The notes beneath the pieces were generated by a model. It searched no databases. It was not told the origin of the DNA and worked only from the letters and a program-made list of their open reading frames with translations. Position numbers and translations under genes: made by a program. From positions 1-64,000 of the forward strand of contig DASVQA010000023.1 of assembly GCA_036389375.1 (NCBI GenBank): 64,000 nucleotides of DNA, read 5' to 3'. Positions 52,101 to 59,798 of this stretch are shown here, in pieces (the stretch's first letter is position 1; every line of letters starts with the position of its first letter). This DNA comes from QHXQ01 sp036389375 (GTDB lineage: Bacteria > Acidobacteriota > Blastocatellia > Pyrinomonadales > Pyrinomonadaceae).

Positions 52101-52445
52101 TCGGGCATCCCGATCAGCGAATATCTCGCGCACCCGGTCTATCTCAACGCCGGTGAAATCCCCGTCGGCGGGCGCGGGCGCTTGGGCCGCACGCCCTGGT
52201 TCACGCGCGCAGACCTGCACGCCGACTATCGTTACCAGATGTCGGAGCGCACGCGCATGGTCTTCATCGCGGACTTCTTCAACGTGACGAATAACCGCCG
52301 CGTCCGTTTCCCTGACAACTTCCGCGAGAGCACGGCGGGGCAGCTAAACCCGGACTTCCTGAAGCCCGGCATCGCCGCCACCGACCTGAATCGCGGCTTC
52401 TACCTGCCGTTCAACATGCGGCTTGGCCTGCGCTTCGAGTTCTAA
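49131..52445 (+). CDS. TonB-dependent receptor, Oar-like with carboxypeptidase-regulatory N-terminus
   Basis: 1104 residues; AAGGAG nine bases before the ATG. Signal peptide ending near 'LAQDRS', then a CarboxypepD_reg beta-sandwich ('GSIGGTVVDANGAALPNVSV', 'EGAFEVQNLIPGIYSVKVEQ'), a plug domain ('GVNDSGKGGTANPSISGGSP', 'QAQGGIVNIITQSGGNEYHG') and an outer-membrane barrel ending in a terminal Phe (LGLRFEF). It imports large substrates, often oligosaccharides or peptides, using TonB energy; the substrate is unknown. A strong terminator closes it as a single-gene unit. Confidence 0.93.
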   Translation: MKKVLWLVLMLCLGLGATSALAQDRSTTGSIGGTVVDANGAALPNVSVTVTGQTGARTVTSNEEGAFEVQNLIPGIYSVKVEQQGFKTASAERVEVFLGKQSTLKLTLEPGLATEVVQVTDVAATDLSNTAVQSNLSDTLFDNIPVQRSVTSLFYLAPGVNDSGKGGTANPSISGGSPLDNLYIADGVNITDSAFGGLGTFTRNFGTLGVGINTSFIKEVQVKTGGFEPQYGQAQGGIVNIITQSGGNEYHGALYGFARPKAFEATRRQPDDVRVNKFGKMLHEENYDAGADIGGYVPGLRDKLFFFGSFNPSVRREIVRGAAGSRIETLLGDTARRYRTLNYAGKVDWNINQSHTVAFSIFGDPTQTNVAPFATLNIDNLTALNKLIYGTRSMSVRYNGALTNTWTLSASVSQGKNHFDETGFASYNQITDRTQPARGNFVSVGYGFFEPTDGKTNRVSFDTTKQVTFLGAHTFGLGYQYQRAFYEGVRDRSGPKFTVPATNATGRSVTELGGNTAAAVGQPVNATWTLFTANTNPASNDNPRGGCTLCPLLDIPGVGLRPVILRHERGEYGNTSFGTQSNYNAAYIMDTWRFNKYVTALVGIRNEQERIIGNPGATGERIAYSFTGNWAPRIGVTVDPLGQGKTKAYYNYGRFFEYIPLDLAERSLSAETDFRRGFYIPQFHVDAAGRRIADIDPVSGTVIPIIDAAHLVTGAQNAAGQNIGIDPNFSGRLSVSLQSPSNPILPGTKLGFAREHLIGFEQQFPRNFIVSLRYIDRRLKRIVEDAAVVSPEGADFFGQTYFIGNVNSQLDAAVNPIPHVFTPTFDAAGNVTNVPGACNPGLVNPFATPSQGICYETNGRNGQPAGNPGGDGVPDGFPDPVHIYKAFEIEVNKRFSNNWQLLSNWRIASLRGNFEGHFRNDNGQTDPAISSLFDFTGGEFGLLGDQFAVGPLNTDRTHIVNIYGNYSFSKDSGFWRQLSGLNLGLGLHAESGIPISEYLAHPVYLNAGEIPVGGRGRLGRTPWFTRADLHADYRYQMSERTRMVFIADFFNVTNNRRVRFPDNFRESTAGQLNPDFLKPGIAATDLNRGFYLPFNMRLGLRFEF

Positions 52446-52475
52446 ACCCTTCGGGGCCACCTGATGGTGTTTGAT

Positions 52476-52519
52476 AGGGAGGGGGTTTTTAACCAAACCC
52501 CCTCCCTCTTGTTTTTCCC
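52476..52519 (+). terminator. Strong intrinsic terminator
   Basis: Perfect 13-bp stem AGGGAGGGGGTTT (52476-52488) / AAACCCCCTCCCT (52495-52507), loop TTAACC, tail CTTGTTTTT. Terminates the TonB receptor gene. Confidence 0.95.
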
Positions 52520-52604
52520 TTAGACTTAAGGAATGATCACACGGCTTGCCCGGCGCGCTAAAGAGGCAGCACGGCCGGCGGATTTTCTTTGGAGGTGATA
52601 CATC

Positions 52605-53603
52605 ATGCTGCGTCCAGCTTTGCGCTTATTCGGTTTAGCTGTGCTGCTCACGTGTAGCGCCGCGCCGGTTGCCGCGCAAGTGCGCTCGGCCATCGAGCCG
52701 GTCGAGATACGCGGGCAGGTGCGCTATGCCAACGGTACGCCGGCCTTCGATGTCGTCGTCCGTCTAGAGAAGCAGAGCGGCGGCTACGAGGGCGAGCAGC
52801 GCACAGACCGGCTCGGCAAGTTCCGCTTTCCAAACCTCTCGCCCGTCCAGTACCGCATCAGCGTCCGCCATCCCGGCTATCGTGAGATTGATCGTGAGGT
52901 CAATCTCGTCATGCAGTCGAGCGACTACGTGCAACTCACTCTGGTGGCGGACGCAGTTGAGTTGCCGACGAGTCCGACGACGGGCATGTCCGGCGTGGTG
53001 AACGCGAACGTACCGCCCGAAGCGCAGAAGGAGTTTGAGAAGGGGCGCGTCGCCGTGCAGGACGCGAAGACGCTCGACGAAGGTTTGCAGCATCTGGAAA
53101 AGGCCGTCCAGCTTTACCCCGCTTTCCTCGAAGCGCAAATGCTGCTCGGCACGGTCTACATGGACGAGAAACGCTGGGATGCGGCGGAGAGCGTCCTGCG
53201 TAAAGTCCTGACCCTGAACCCGAAGACCGCGCCCGCCTATTTCGCGCTCGGCGAAGTTTACCGGCGCCAGAAAAAATACGCTGAAGCCGAGAAAGAGTTA
53301 CAGTCCGGTTTAAAGCTCGACGACAAATCCGCGCAGGGTCATTTCACGCTCGGACGGGTCTATTACGAGATGGGCGACATCGCCAAGGCCGGCCCGCAGG
53401 TCGGTACAGCCCTACAACTCAACCCCAAACTCGCCGAAGGCCACCTGCTCGCCGGCAACATCCTGCTCAAAGCGCGGCAAGCCGAAAACGCCATGACCGA
53501 GTTTCAAGCCTATCTACTGCTCGCGCCCAACGGCGAGTTTGCCCCCCAGGCCCGCGACCTCGTCGCCAAGATCAAACAGGCGCTTGCCACCAAAAAGCCC
53601 TGA
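52605..53603 (+). CDS. CarboxypepD_reg and TPR repeat exported protein
   Basis: 332 residues. The ribosome site GGAGGTGAT (52591-52599) is a full complement to the 16S rRNA tail, predicting strong translation. Signal peptide about 1-24, a carboxypeptidase-regulatory beta-sandwich ('IRGQVRYANGTPAFDVVVRL', 'LGKFRFPNLSPVQYRISVRH'), a linker and about four TPR units ('AVQLYPAFLEAQMLLGTVYM', 'VLTLNPKTAPAYFALGEVYR'). A periplasmic scaffold role is likely; its place next to a TonB receptor with the same N-terminal fold suggests a shared envelope process (inference). Confidence 0.88.
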   Translation: MLRPALRLFGLAVLLTCSAAPVAAQVRSAIEPVEIRGQVRYANGTPAFDVVVRLEKQSGGYEGEQRTDRLGKFRFPNLSPVQYRISVRHPGYREIDREVNLVMQSSDYVQLTLVADAVELPTSPTTGMSGVVNANVPPEAQKEFEKGRVAVQDAKTLDEGLQHLEKAVQLYPAFLEAQMLLGTVYMDEKRWDAAESVLRKVLTLNPKTAPAYFALGEVYRRQKKYAEAEKELQSGLKLDDKSAQGHFTLGRVYYEMGDIAKAGPQVGTALQLNPKLAEGHLLAGNILLKARQAENAMTEFQAYLLLAPNGEFAPQARDLVAKIKQALATKKP

Positions 53604-53700
53604 CCGGCGCACCACAACGCACAAGCACGACAGGAAAACCGGGCGCGAGGTTATACGACTTCGCACCCGGTTCTATGTGACGTGAGTTCGACGTAAGGAA

Positions 53701-54143
53701 TTGAAAAGAGAACCCCGAAAGGGTCACCGCTCCGGCATCTCCTTCATCGACTCGACTTCCTTGCGTGTCTGCCACAACCGTCGCATCCACTCGCACAAAG
53801 TCTTTGCGGGGTGCGCCCGCCGCGGGAAGACCTCCGTGGACTGGTTCTTCGGCTTCAAGCTCCACCTGGTCATCAACGACTGCGGGGAGTTGCTCTATGT
53901 GCGGCTCACTTCCGGTAACACGGACGACCGCCGCCCCGGCCCCGCTTTGGTCAAGGGGGTGTTCGGCAATCTCTTCGGCGATAAGGGCTACGTCAACTGC
54001 TCTTCGAGGCGCTCTACGACGAAGGCATCCAACTCGTCACCAAGCTCAAGCGAGGGATGAAGAACGGGCTGGCCCCGCTCTTCGACAAGATCATGCTCAG
54101 GAAGCGCGCCATCGTCGAGAGTGTCATGGATCAACTCTACAGG
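53701..54143 (+). pseudogene. IS982-family transposase remnant, truncated and frameshifted
   Basis: The first frame reads 'GISFIDSTSLRVCHNRRIHS', 'KTSVDWFFGFKLHLVIND' and 'LFGDKGYVN' up to about 53997. The homology then continues in another frame ('LFEALYDEGIQLVTKLKRGM', 'LRKRAIVESVMDQL') from about 54000 to 54143, consistent with loss of one base near 53998. The DDE residues (Asp in FIDST, Asp in GDKGY, Glu in IVES) are still visible. The N-terminal ~100 residues and the C-terminal segment after MDQL are missing. Not functional. Confidence 0.85.
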
Positions 54144-54245
54144 TGCCGGAGCACCCGGCGAAGTGCCAAGACGGCCGTGAGGTGGGGCGACGCAGGAAGT
54201 GCGCACTTCCCGCGTCTCGGTCGCCGTGCCGTCGACCGGCCCAGT

Positions 54246-54851
54246 CTACTCCGGCTCAGTCTCAGTGAGCGTGTACCCGAGCTTCATCGTGCCCTTGAGA
54301 CCCGAGATAAGCACGCTGATCGTCTCGGCGGCGAGGTTTGAGAAGCTATTCGGGCCTTCCTGAAGGATGCCCAGCCTTACCGTGTGTTTCGCGACGAGCT
54401 GCATGCGTTCCGCCGAGCTCCCGTCTGGCAAATCGACGAAGATGTCGAGCTTCCACTGAACCGAGCCCGTCATAGCGGCGCCGAGCTGGAGTGAGCACGT
54501 GTTCGGTTCATAGGCGAGCGTTGTGATCGGCCACGGGTCTATGGTATTCGTGCCGAATGGGTTCGCGCGCAAATTCACCGTGTTGCCCTTGGCGCGCTCC
54601 CAGGAAAACCTTACGACGCGGCCGGTTCCCTTGATGGTCTGGATCCCGCCGGTGAGCGGCGTGTCGGTAGGGCCGGTCGGTGAACCTATTTGAATGACTC
54701 CCTTGTCCATCCCCGCTTCCCTATAGAAGTCGACTTCAAACTTCCAATCGATGTCGTGGTCCACACGGGCAATTTCTTGCCACCCCGAGCGCTCTTTGAG
54801 GAGGATCGAGTTTTGGTAGGCGGAAACCGCCGCGGTGCTGCTGCTAATCAT
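54246..54851 (-). CDS. Orphan protein in accessory block, unknown function
   Basis: 201 residues. The ATG is preceded by AAAGGA six bases upstream. No signal peptide or membrane helix; the sequence is rich in Gly, Thr and beta-prone segments ('GTGRVVRFSWERAKGNTVNL', 'WKLDIFVDLPDGSSAERMQL'), suggesting a soluble all-beta protein. I recognise no family. It reads opposite to the transposase remnant and lies between the block's inverted repeats, so it may be cargo. Acquisition by transfer is inference. Confidence 0.65.
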   Translation of the reverse strand: MISSSTAAVSAYQNSILLKERSGWQEIARVDHDIDWKFEVDFYREAGMDKGVIQIGSPTGPTDTPLTGGIQTIKGTGRVVRFSWERAKGNTVNLRANPFGTNTIDPWPITTLAYEPNTCSLQLGAAMTGSVQWKLDIFVDLPDGSSAERMQLVAKHTVRLGILQEGPNSFSNLAAETISVLISGLKGTMKLGYTLTETEPE

Positions 54852-54993
54852 GGTTGTTCCTTTCGAGTCGAAATAAAGAGTGTGAGGCGGACGACCTTGG
54901 CAGGTGTGCTCTCACGGCAAGCAGGCAGACCGCTCCAGTTGTGTGCGGACGCAAACACAGTGGCGCTCGAACACCTACGTGGGAGCGGCCGTG

Positions 54994-55210
54994 GGTAGTG
55001 GGTCATTTTCCATGTCGAACCAATAGAGATAAGCCATCTTATCTCTGAGAGTGTCAGGCGGTGTCGCTGGTTCTCGCCGCAGGTTGGACTTTATGTCGGG
55101 TTTTTAAAGTCTGGCGGTGAGTTAATCACTCGAAAGGGCATTCGTCTGTGCGCTAACACACGCACAGCCAAAATCCAATCCGTGATCAACATTGAAAATG
55201 ACCCACTACC
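54994..55210. mobile_element. 217-bp MITE with 22-bp TIRs and 8-bp target duplication
   Basis: Left end GGTAGTGGGTCATTTTC... (54994-55015) matches the inverted right end (55189-55210) at 21 of 22 bases. The 8-bp direct repeat CGGCCGTG flanks it at 54986-54993 and 55211-55218. Inside are two perfect hairpins: AGAGATAAG/CTTATCTCT (55025-55046) and CTGTGCG/CGCACAG (55146-55167). No coding region. An 8-bp duplication is made by several families (for example IS1595, ISL3, IS66, IS256); the partner is undetermined. Confidence 0.85.
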
Positions 55211-55375
55211 CGGCCGTGGCAGACTTAGGCAGCGGCCGAACGCCGCGCATCACGCGCCGCCCCGCACCTCTGCTGATAATGACATTACGTCGAACTCACG
55301 TTGGTTTAGTGGGCGGCTTCGGGTAGGCCCGCGCGAAAGCCTGCGCTTGAGCAGATTTGGTTGGCAGATGAGGAG

Positions 55376-55413
55376 CAACAAAAAGAGGTGGCGGAGCGAA
55401 CTCCGCCACCTCG
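55376..55413 (-). terminator. Strong intrinsic terminator of the second TonB receptor
   Basis: Perfect 12-bp stem GAGGTGGCGGAG (55386-55397) / CTCCGCCACCTC (55402-55413), CGAA loop, followed on the minus strand by TTTTTGTTG. Confidence 0.92.
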
Positions 55414-55442
55414 CAAGGTGTCGTGTGAACCACGAAGCCTGA

Positions 55443-58400
55443 TTAGAAGTTGAAGCGCACCGCCAACTGGATGTTGCGCGGGTGGCTGCTGAACACCTGA
55501 TCGGGCACGTTGAAGAACGTGCGCCCGACGGTGTTGATGTCCGTCACACCCGTCGTCGCAATCGGCGTGACCGAGTTGATCGAGCCGGGCACGTACTGCG
55601 GGTGGTTGAACGCGTTGAAGAGGTCGGCGCGAATCTGGAACCGCTTGTTCTCGCTAATCCAGAAGTTCTTGAAGATCGAGAAGTCCAGATTGTTGATGCC
55701 GGGCAGTTGCAGCGTGTTGCGCGCCGTGTTCGAGAGCGCACCCAAACCGGCCTGAATGTACTGCGCGTTCGGGTTGTTGGCCAGATAGCCGACCACGTCG
55801 CCCGCGCTGTTGGTCAGGGCCGTCACCGTGCTGGACGTGCCTTCGACGCCGCCCACGTTGGTGATCGAGCGGTCGCCCGCGTTGTCCAAGTTCAGGTTCG
55901 AGTCCACGCCGCTACGCACCGTCGCTTTTTCGCCCGACTCGAAAGTGAGCGTGCCGGCGAAGCTTAAGCCGCCGAGCGCAAGCCGCGTGACGGCGTTCTT
56001 GCTGTGGGTGAACCACGGCAGATCGTAGATGCTCGACAGCACGAAGCGGTGGCGGCGATCAAGCGCCGAATCGGCCCGCTCTTTGCGGAGGTTTTGGAAG
56101 TCCTCCACGCGGCGCGGACTGAGCACGGTGCTGAACACCTCGGCGGTCGTGTCGTCGATCAAGTGGCTCCACGTGTAAGCGCCGGACAACTGGAAGCCGC
56201 GCGTGAAGCGGCGCGTCAACTGGGCCGAGCCGCCGTGATAGGTCGAGTTGCCGTTCGACAGGAAGCCGACCAGGAAGTTATCGCTGAAGCCGGCATTTTC
56301 GTAGGCCGGCACGAGCGGCGAAATGTTGAGCAGATCGTCGAGCGTGGTCGGCAACGCGTCAAGCTGCGCCTGCGACGGCCGTGCAAGGAACGTCGGCAGG
56401 AAACGCTGCGGCGTGACGATGGAGCGCACGTTCAGGCGATTCTGCGTCAACAGGTGGATACCACGCGTGCCGACGTAGCGCAGTTCGAGCGCCCAATCGT
56501 TCAGGAACTGGCGCTGGTAGCTGCCCGTCCATGTGATCGCGTAAGGCACTTGCTGGTCAGGGATGAACCCGGACGTGGCCGAGCGCGCCGCCGCCGCATT
56601 GTTACCAATGGGGTTGGGCGTGGACGAGATGCCACCGTTGGCCAAGAAGTTCGGCGCACCGCCGCGCAGTTGCGCCTGCGTCAGGTCGCGCGTCTGGTTC
56701 GACTGCGGCGGCAGCGACAGGATGTAGAGGTTGTCGAAGATCACGTCGTAGGCCATCGAGAAGCCGACGCGGAGTGAACTCTTGTTGCCGTTGCCGAACA
56801 GGAGGTTCTTCCAGCCCGACTCGTAGCTCGGTGAATAGGCGAAACCGACGCGCGGCGCGAAGTTCTTCTTCTGTGCGCGCGGCTCGCGGAATTCAATCAA
56901 GCCGGGGACGGACGCGATTGAGTTCTGCACCTGCTGACGTGCGCCGAAGGGCAGTTGCTGATAGGAGTAGCTCAGCCCAAGGTTGAACGTCAGGTTCGGG
57001 CGGAAGCGCCAGTCGTCCTGCGCGAAGGCGAAGAGAATCTTCTGGTCGCCGTAGTAGGCGGACGAGCCGACAGTGCGCTCGCCAAACTGATCCGGCGTGA
57101 TGTCGCGCAGGAACAGGTCGGTCGTGCCGTACTCGTAATCGCCGCGCTGGCGCTGCACGAAGGACTGCGGCGAAATGGACTTGCGGAAGTCGCCGCCGAA
57201 CTTGAACGAGTGGTTGCCGCGCGTGTACGAGAGGTTGTCGATGATCTGATAGTTGTTCTCGATGGAGAACTGCGGTGCGTTCGGGTCAGGCCCGATTTGC
57301 AGCGCCGCCAGATCGTCAAGCTGAATGTTCGGGAACGCGTCAAGCCCGGGGAAGCCGATGTTCGGCACGGGCGTCGTGTTCGAGTAGCGCCGATAGGAGA
57401 GCCGCATTTCGTTGCTCACGCTCGGCGTGAAGTTGTGGAACAGGCTGTAAGAGAACAGCCGCCCGTCGGTCGGGACGTTGGTGAAGAACGCAGGCAGATT
57501 GGCCGCGAAGTCAATCGAGCGCAGGTTATCGTAGATAAAGCGCCCGCGATGCTGCGTCTTGCTGCTCTGCGTGTAGTCAATGTTGATGACGTAGTTGTCT
57601 TCGTTCGCAAAGTTCGGCGCGGCAAACGCGATGGGGCCGACCGGGATGGGCGTGCCCGCCACCGTGATAAAGCGCGGTGCGCCGGTCGCCGTCGTGCCCT
57701 GCACGGGCGCGCGCGGCACGTAGGTGTTGAAGATCGAGACGTTGCGGGCCGAGAGGCCGGGCAGCGAGTTTATGGTCGCAAAACCGGCGGCGGTCGGCGC
57801 AACCAACCCGCCCGGCGAAGCCGCCTGACCGAGTTGCTGCCGCTCGTAGGAGAAGAAGAAGAACAGCTTGTTCTTCCCGCTATAAACGGTCGGGCCGCCC
57901 TCACCGAAGTGCGGGAAGTAGATGGGCCCGCCGATGTTGCCGCCGAAGCGGTTGTAATCGAAACGCGGGTTGGCCAGATCGCCAGCCGACGTGTCGCGCA
58001 CGACGCCCGCGTTCTTCTGGAGCGTGTCGAGCGCGTTCAGGTGGCGATTTTGCAGGAATTCATAGACCGTGCCGTGGAAGTCGTTCGTGCCGCTCTTGGT
58101 GGCGACGATGAACTGACCACCGGTCGAACGACCGAATTCAGCCGAATACTGGTTCGACAGCAGCGAGAATTCCGAGATGGTTTCCGGCGAGACGTAGATG
58201 GCGGGGCCGGTCACGTCCTTGCGGTTGTTGTCGATGCCGTCCACCGTGAAGTTGTTGTTGCGCGGGCGCTGCCCGCCGACCGAGCCGCCTGCGCCAACGC
58301 CGACGCCGCCGCTGCTCGACACGTTTGGCGCAATCAGCGCCAGATTGTAGATGCCGCCCTGCCCGCCGCCGGCCACGCCTGCGGTCGTCTGGGCCAACTC

Positions 58401-58847
58401 GACCGCCTGCCGCTCGGTGAAGCCTTTCGAGAGCGTGGTGGTCGTCGTCTGCACGAGTTCAGCGCCACCGGCTGAGACGGTGACGGTCTCGCCTTGCAGT
58501 TGCCCGACGGTCAGGGTCGTCGGCACGTCCGTCGTCTGATTGAGCGAGACATGCACGTCCGTCAGGGTCAAGGGCTTGAAGTTGGCTGCCTCGACGGTGA
58601 TGGTGTAATCGCCCGCGAGCAGGTTCTTGAACTCGTATTCACCCTCGCTGCTACTCTGCGTAGTCTGTGAGTTATTGGTTTTTGTGTCCGTAATCGTGAC
58701 CTTGGCGTTGGGCACGACCGCGCCGTTCGGGTCGGTAACGATGCCGCGTACGTTGCCGGTCGTGACCTGTGCCTGCGCCGCGAACACGCAGGCCAGCACG
58801 AGCAACGCCGCGCCGAAGGCCTGGGTAAGTCTGCGGTAACTAGCCAT
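55443..58847 (-). CDS. TonB-dependent receptor, Oar-like with carboxypeptidase-regulatory N-terminus
   Basis: 1134 residues; AGGAG seven bases before the ATG. Signal peptide ending near 'FAAQAQVTTG', CarboxypepD_reg domain ('GNVRGIVTDPNGAVVPNAKV', 'EGEYEFKNLLAGDYTITVEA'), then a plug with the long Gly-rich segment 'GVAGGGQGGIYNLALIAPNV' and 'RPRNNNFTVDGIDNNRKDVT', and a barrel ending in the terminal Phe signature (LAVRFNF). The 'FTVDGIDNNRKDV' type of plug is common in acidobacterial receptors. It differs from the receptor at 49-52 kb throughout the barrel, so a different substrate is likely. Confidence 0.93.
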   Translation of the reverse strand: MASYRRLTQAFGAALLVLACVFAAQAQVTTGNVRGIVTDPNGAVVPNAKVTITDTKTNNSQTTQSSSEGEYEFKNLLAGDYTITVEAANFKPLTLTDVHVSLNQTTDVPTTLTVGQLQGETVTVSAGGAELVQTTTTTLSKGFTERQAVELAQTTAGVAGGGQGGIYNLALIAPNVSSSGGVGVGAGGSVGGQRPRNNNFTVDGIDNNRKDVTGPAIYVSPETISEFSLLSNQYSAEFGRSTGGQFIVATKSGTNDFHGTVYEFLQNRHLNALDTLQKNAGVVRDTSAGDLANPRFDYNRFGGNIGGPIYFPHFGEGGPTVYSGKNKLFFFFSYERQQLGQAASPGGLVAPTAAGFATINSLPGLSARNVSIFNTYVPRAPVQGTTATGAPRFITVAGTPIPVGPIAFAAPNFANEDNYVINIDYTQSSKTQHRGRFIYDNLRSIDFAANLPAFFTNVPTDGRLFSYSLFHNFTPSVSNEMRLSYRRYSNTTPVPNIGFPGLDAFPNIQLDDLAALQIGPDPNAPQFSIENNYQIIDNLSYTRGNHSFKFGGDFRKSISPQSFVQRQRGDYEYGTTDLFLRDITPDQFGERTVGSSAYYGDQKILFAFAQDDWRFRPNLTFNLGLSYSYQQLPFGARQQVQNSIASVPGLIEFREPRAQKKNFAPRVGFAYSPSYESGWKNLLFGNGNKSSLRVGFSMAYDVIFDNLYILSLPPQSNQTRDLTQAQLRGGAPNFLANGGISSTPNPIGNNAAAARSATSGFIPDQQVPYAITWTGSYQRQFLNDWALELRYVGTRGIHLLTQNRLNVRSIVTPQRFLPTFLARPSQAQLDALPTTLDDLLNISPLVPAYENAGFSDNFLVGFLSNGNSTYHGGSAQLTRRFTRGFQLSGAYTWSHLIDDTTAEVFSTVLSPRRVEDFQNLRKERADSALDRRHRFVLSSIYDLPWFTHSKNAVTRLALGGLSFAGTLTFESGEKATVRSGVDSNLNLDNAGDRSITNVGGVEGTSSTVTALTNSAGDVVGYLANNPNAQYIQAGLGALSNTARNTLQLPGINNLDFSIFKNFWISENKRFQIRADLFNAFNHPQYVPGSINSVTPIATTGVTDINTVGRTFFNVPDQVFSSHPRNIQLAVRFNF

Positions 58848-59213
58848 AAGAAATCTCCTGTTTCTGCGAAACTACTGTTTTTTTGAGGAGTTGGAATTGC
58901 ACTCCCAGATTACCTTCAGCAACTCCTATTCCCCAAGCGGCGCACACCTCTGCCGCGCCGCCCCAAATGCCCAAAAACGCCCAACTTTACGGGGTTTACC
59001 AACCCGTCCCATAACCGGCCAACGTCCGGCCGGCACGGGCCGGGCGGGCCGTATCCAGACCTTCGGAGCAAAGCCTACAAAAAAATGGATGAGGCGGCGG
59101 GCGCGCAGGGTGGAGACGACAGACAGCCCGGGCCCGTGCTGCGGGCACAGCACGGGCCCGACTGTTGATTTCCGGCGGCCGGCGGGGCGATTGGCCGCGG
59201 CCAATCGCCCGGC
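58848..59213. other. Intergenic region with two long GC-rich palindromes
   Basis: 366 bases without a gene. CGGGCCCGTGCTG (59129-59141) pairs perfectly with 59148-59160 around a 6-base loop. GGGCGATTGGCCG (59185-59197) and its exact complement (59198-59210) form a 26-bp palindrome starting four bases after the stop of the TPR gene. Neither has a U-tract, so they may be factor-dependent ends or protein-binding sites. The promoter of the TonB receptor must also lie here. Confidence 0.5.
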
Positions 59214-59768
59214 CTACTTGGTCATCAGGTCTTTGAGTTTTCGGGCCAGTTCCTTGTCCAGACCTTGCAGCGCCTCGTACTGCGCGAGCGCCTCGTCCCT
59301 TTTGCCGATGGCGGACAAGACCAGCCCCAGATTGAAACGGGCCTCGGCAAATTTAGGCTTCAACTCGATAGCCCGCTGATACGCGGCCAACGTCGCCTCG
59401 ACCCGATTCTGCGCGGCATAAACCCGCCCCAGCCCCAGATAGGCCCGCGCCTCTTTCGGATTGAGCTTGACCGCTTGACTGTAAGCGCGCTCGGCGTCCG
59501 TATAGCGCGGCGGCTTGGCGTCGCACGCCTCGTTGCCGGCGCGCAAGGCTTGCTCCACCTCTTTGCCGCTCTGCGCGTCCCGCACCTCGTTCTCGACCTC
59601 ATAGGGTTTCGGCTTCATCGGGTCGCGCTCAAGCGGGTCGTAGGGGCGGAGCACGACGGCCGGGTCTGGGCGCGGTTTCGTCGCCGCCTGCGCGCGCCCG
59701 TTGGCGGGCAGCAGCAACACGCACAGCAGCGCGCCCAAACCGAAGAAGAGATTGTTGGGGGCTTTCAT
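59214..59768 (-). CDS. TPR repeat exported protein
   Basis: 184 residues. Signal peptide about 1-27, a charged linker with 'YDPLERDPMKPKPYEVENEV', then three TPR units ('AYSQAVKLNPKEARAYLGLG', 'AYQRAIELKPKFAEARFNLG', 'EALAQYEALQGLDKELARKL'). AAAGGA lies 11 bases before the ATG. It starts 30 bases after the S9 peptidase stop on the same strand, so the two may be co-transcribed. A periplasmic scaffold role is likely; partners unknown. Confidence 0.85.
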   Translation of the reverse strand: MKAPNNLFFGLGALLCVLLLPANGRAQAATKPRPDPAVVLRPYDPLERDPMKPKPYEVENEVRDAQSGKEVEQALRAGNEACDAKPPRYTDAERAYSQAVKLNPKEARAYLGLGRVYAAQNRVEATLAAYQRAIELKPKFAEARFNLGLVLSAIGKRDEALAQYEALQGLDKELARKLKDLMTK

Positions 59769-59798
59769 CGTGGGTCAATCCTTTCGGGCGTGGCCCTG

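Larger units (their letters stand above)
53680..55301. mobile_element. 1.6-kb accessory block bounded by 17-bp perfect inverted repeats
   Basis: ACGTGAGTTCGACGTAA at 53680-53696 recurs inverted as TTACGTCGAACTCACGT at 55285-55301. Between them lie an IS982-type transposase remnant, a 201-residue orphan gene and a 217-bp MITE. No target-site duplication was found outside the repeats, so the block may be a rearranged composite rather than one intact element. The element family is not identified. Confidence 0.6.

Noticed and set aside
49143..52220. 1025-residue open frame on the minus strand
   Set aside because: Exact antisense of the TonB receptor gene; no domain signature, Arg/Ala/Val-rich composition typical of shadow frames in GC-rich DNA.
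53765..54268. 167-residue plus-strand frame in the accessory block
   Set aside because: Out of frame with both transposase segments; translation is low-complexity and without homology.
56955..58475. 506-residue open frame on the plus strand
   Set aside because: Antisense shadow of the second TonB receptor, with no recognisable motif.
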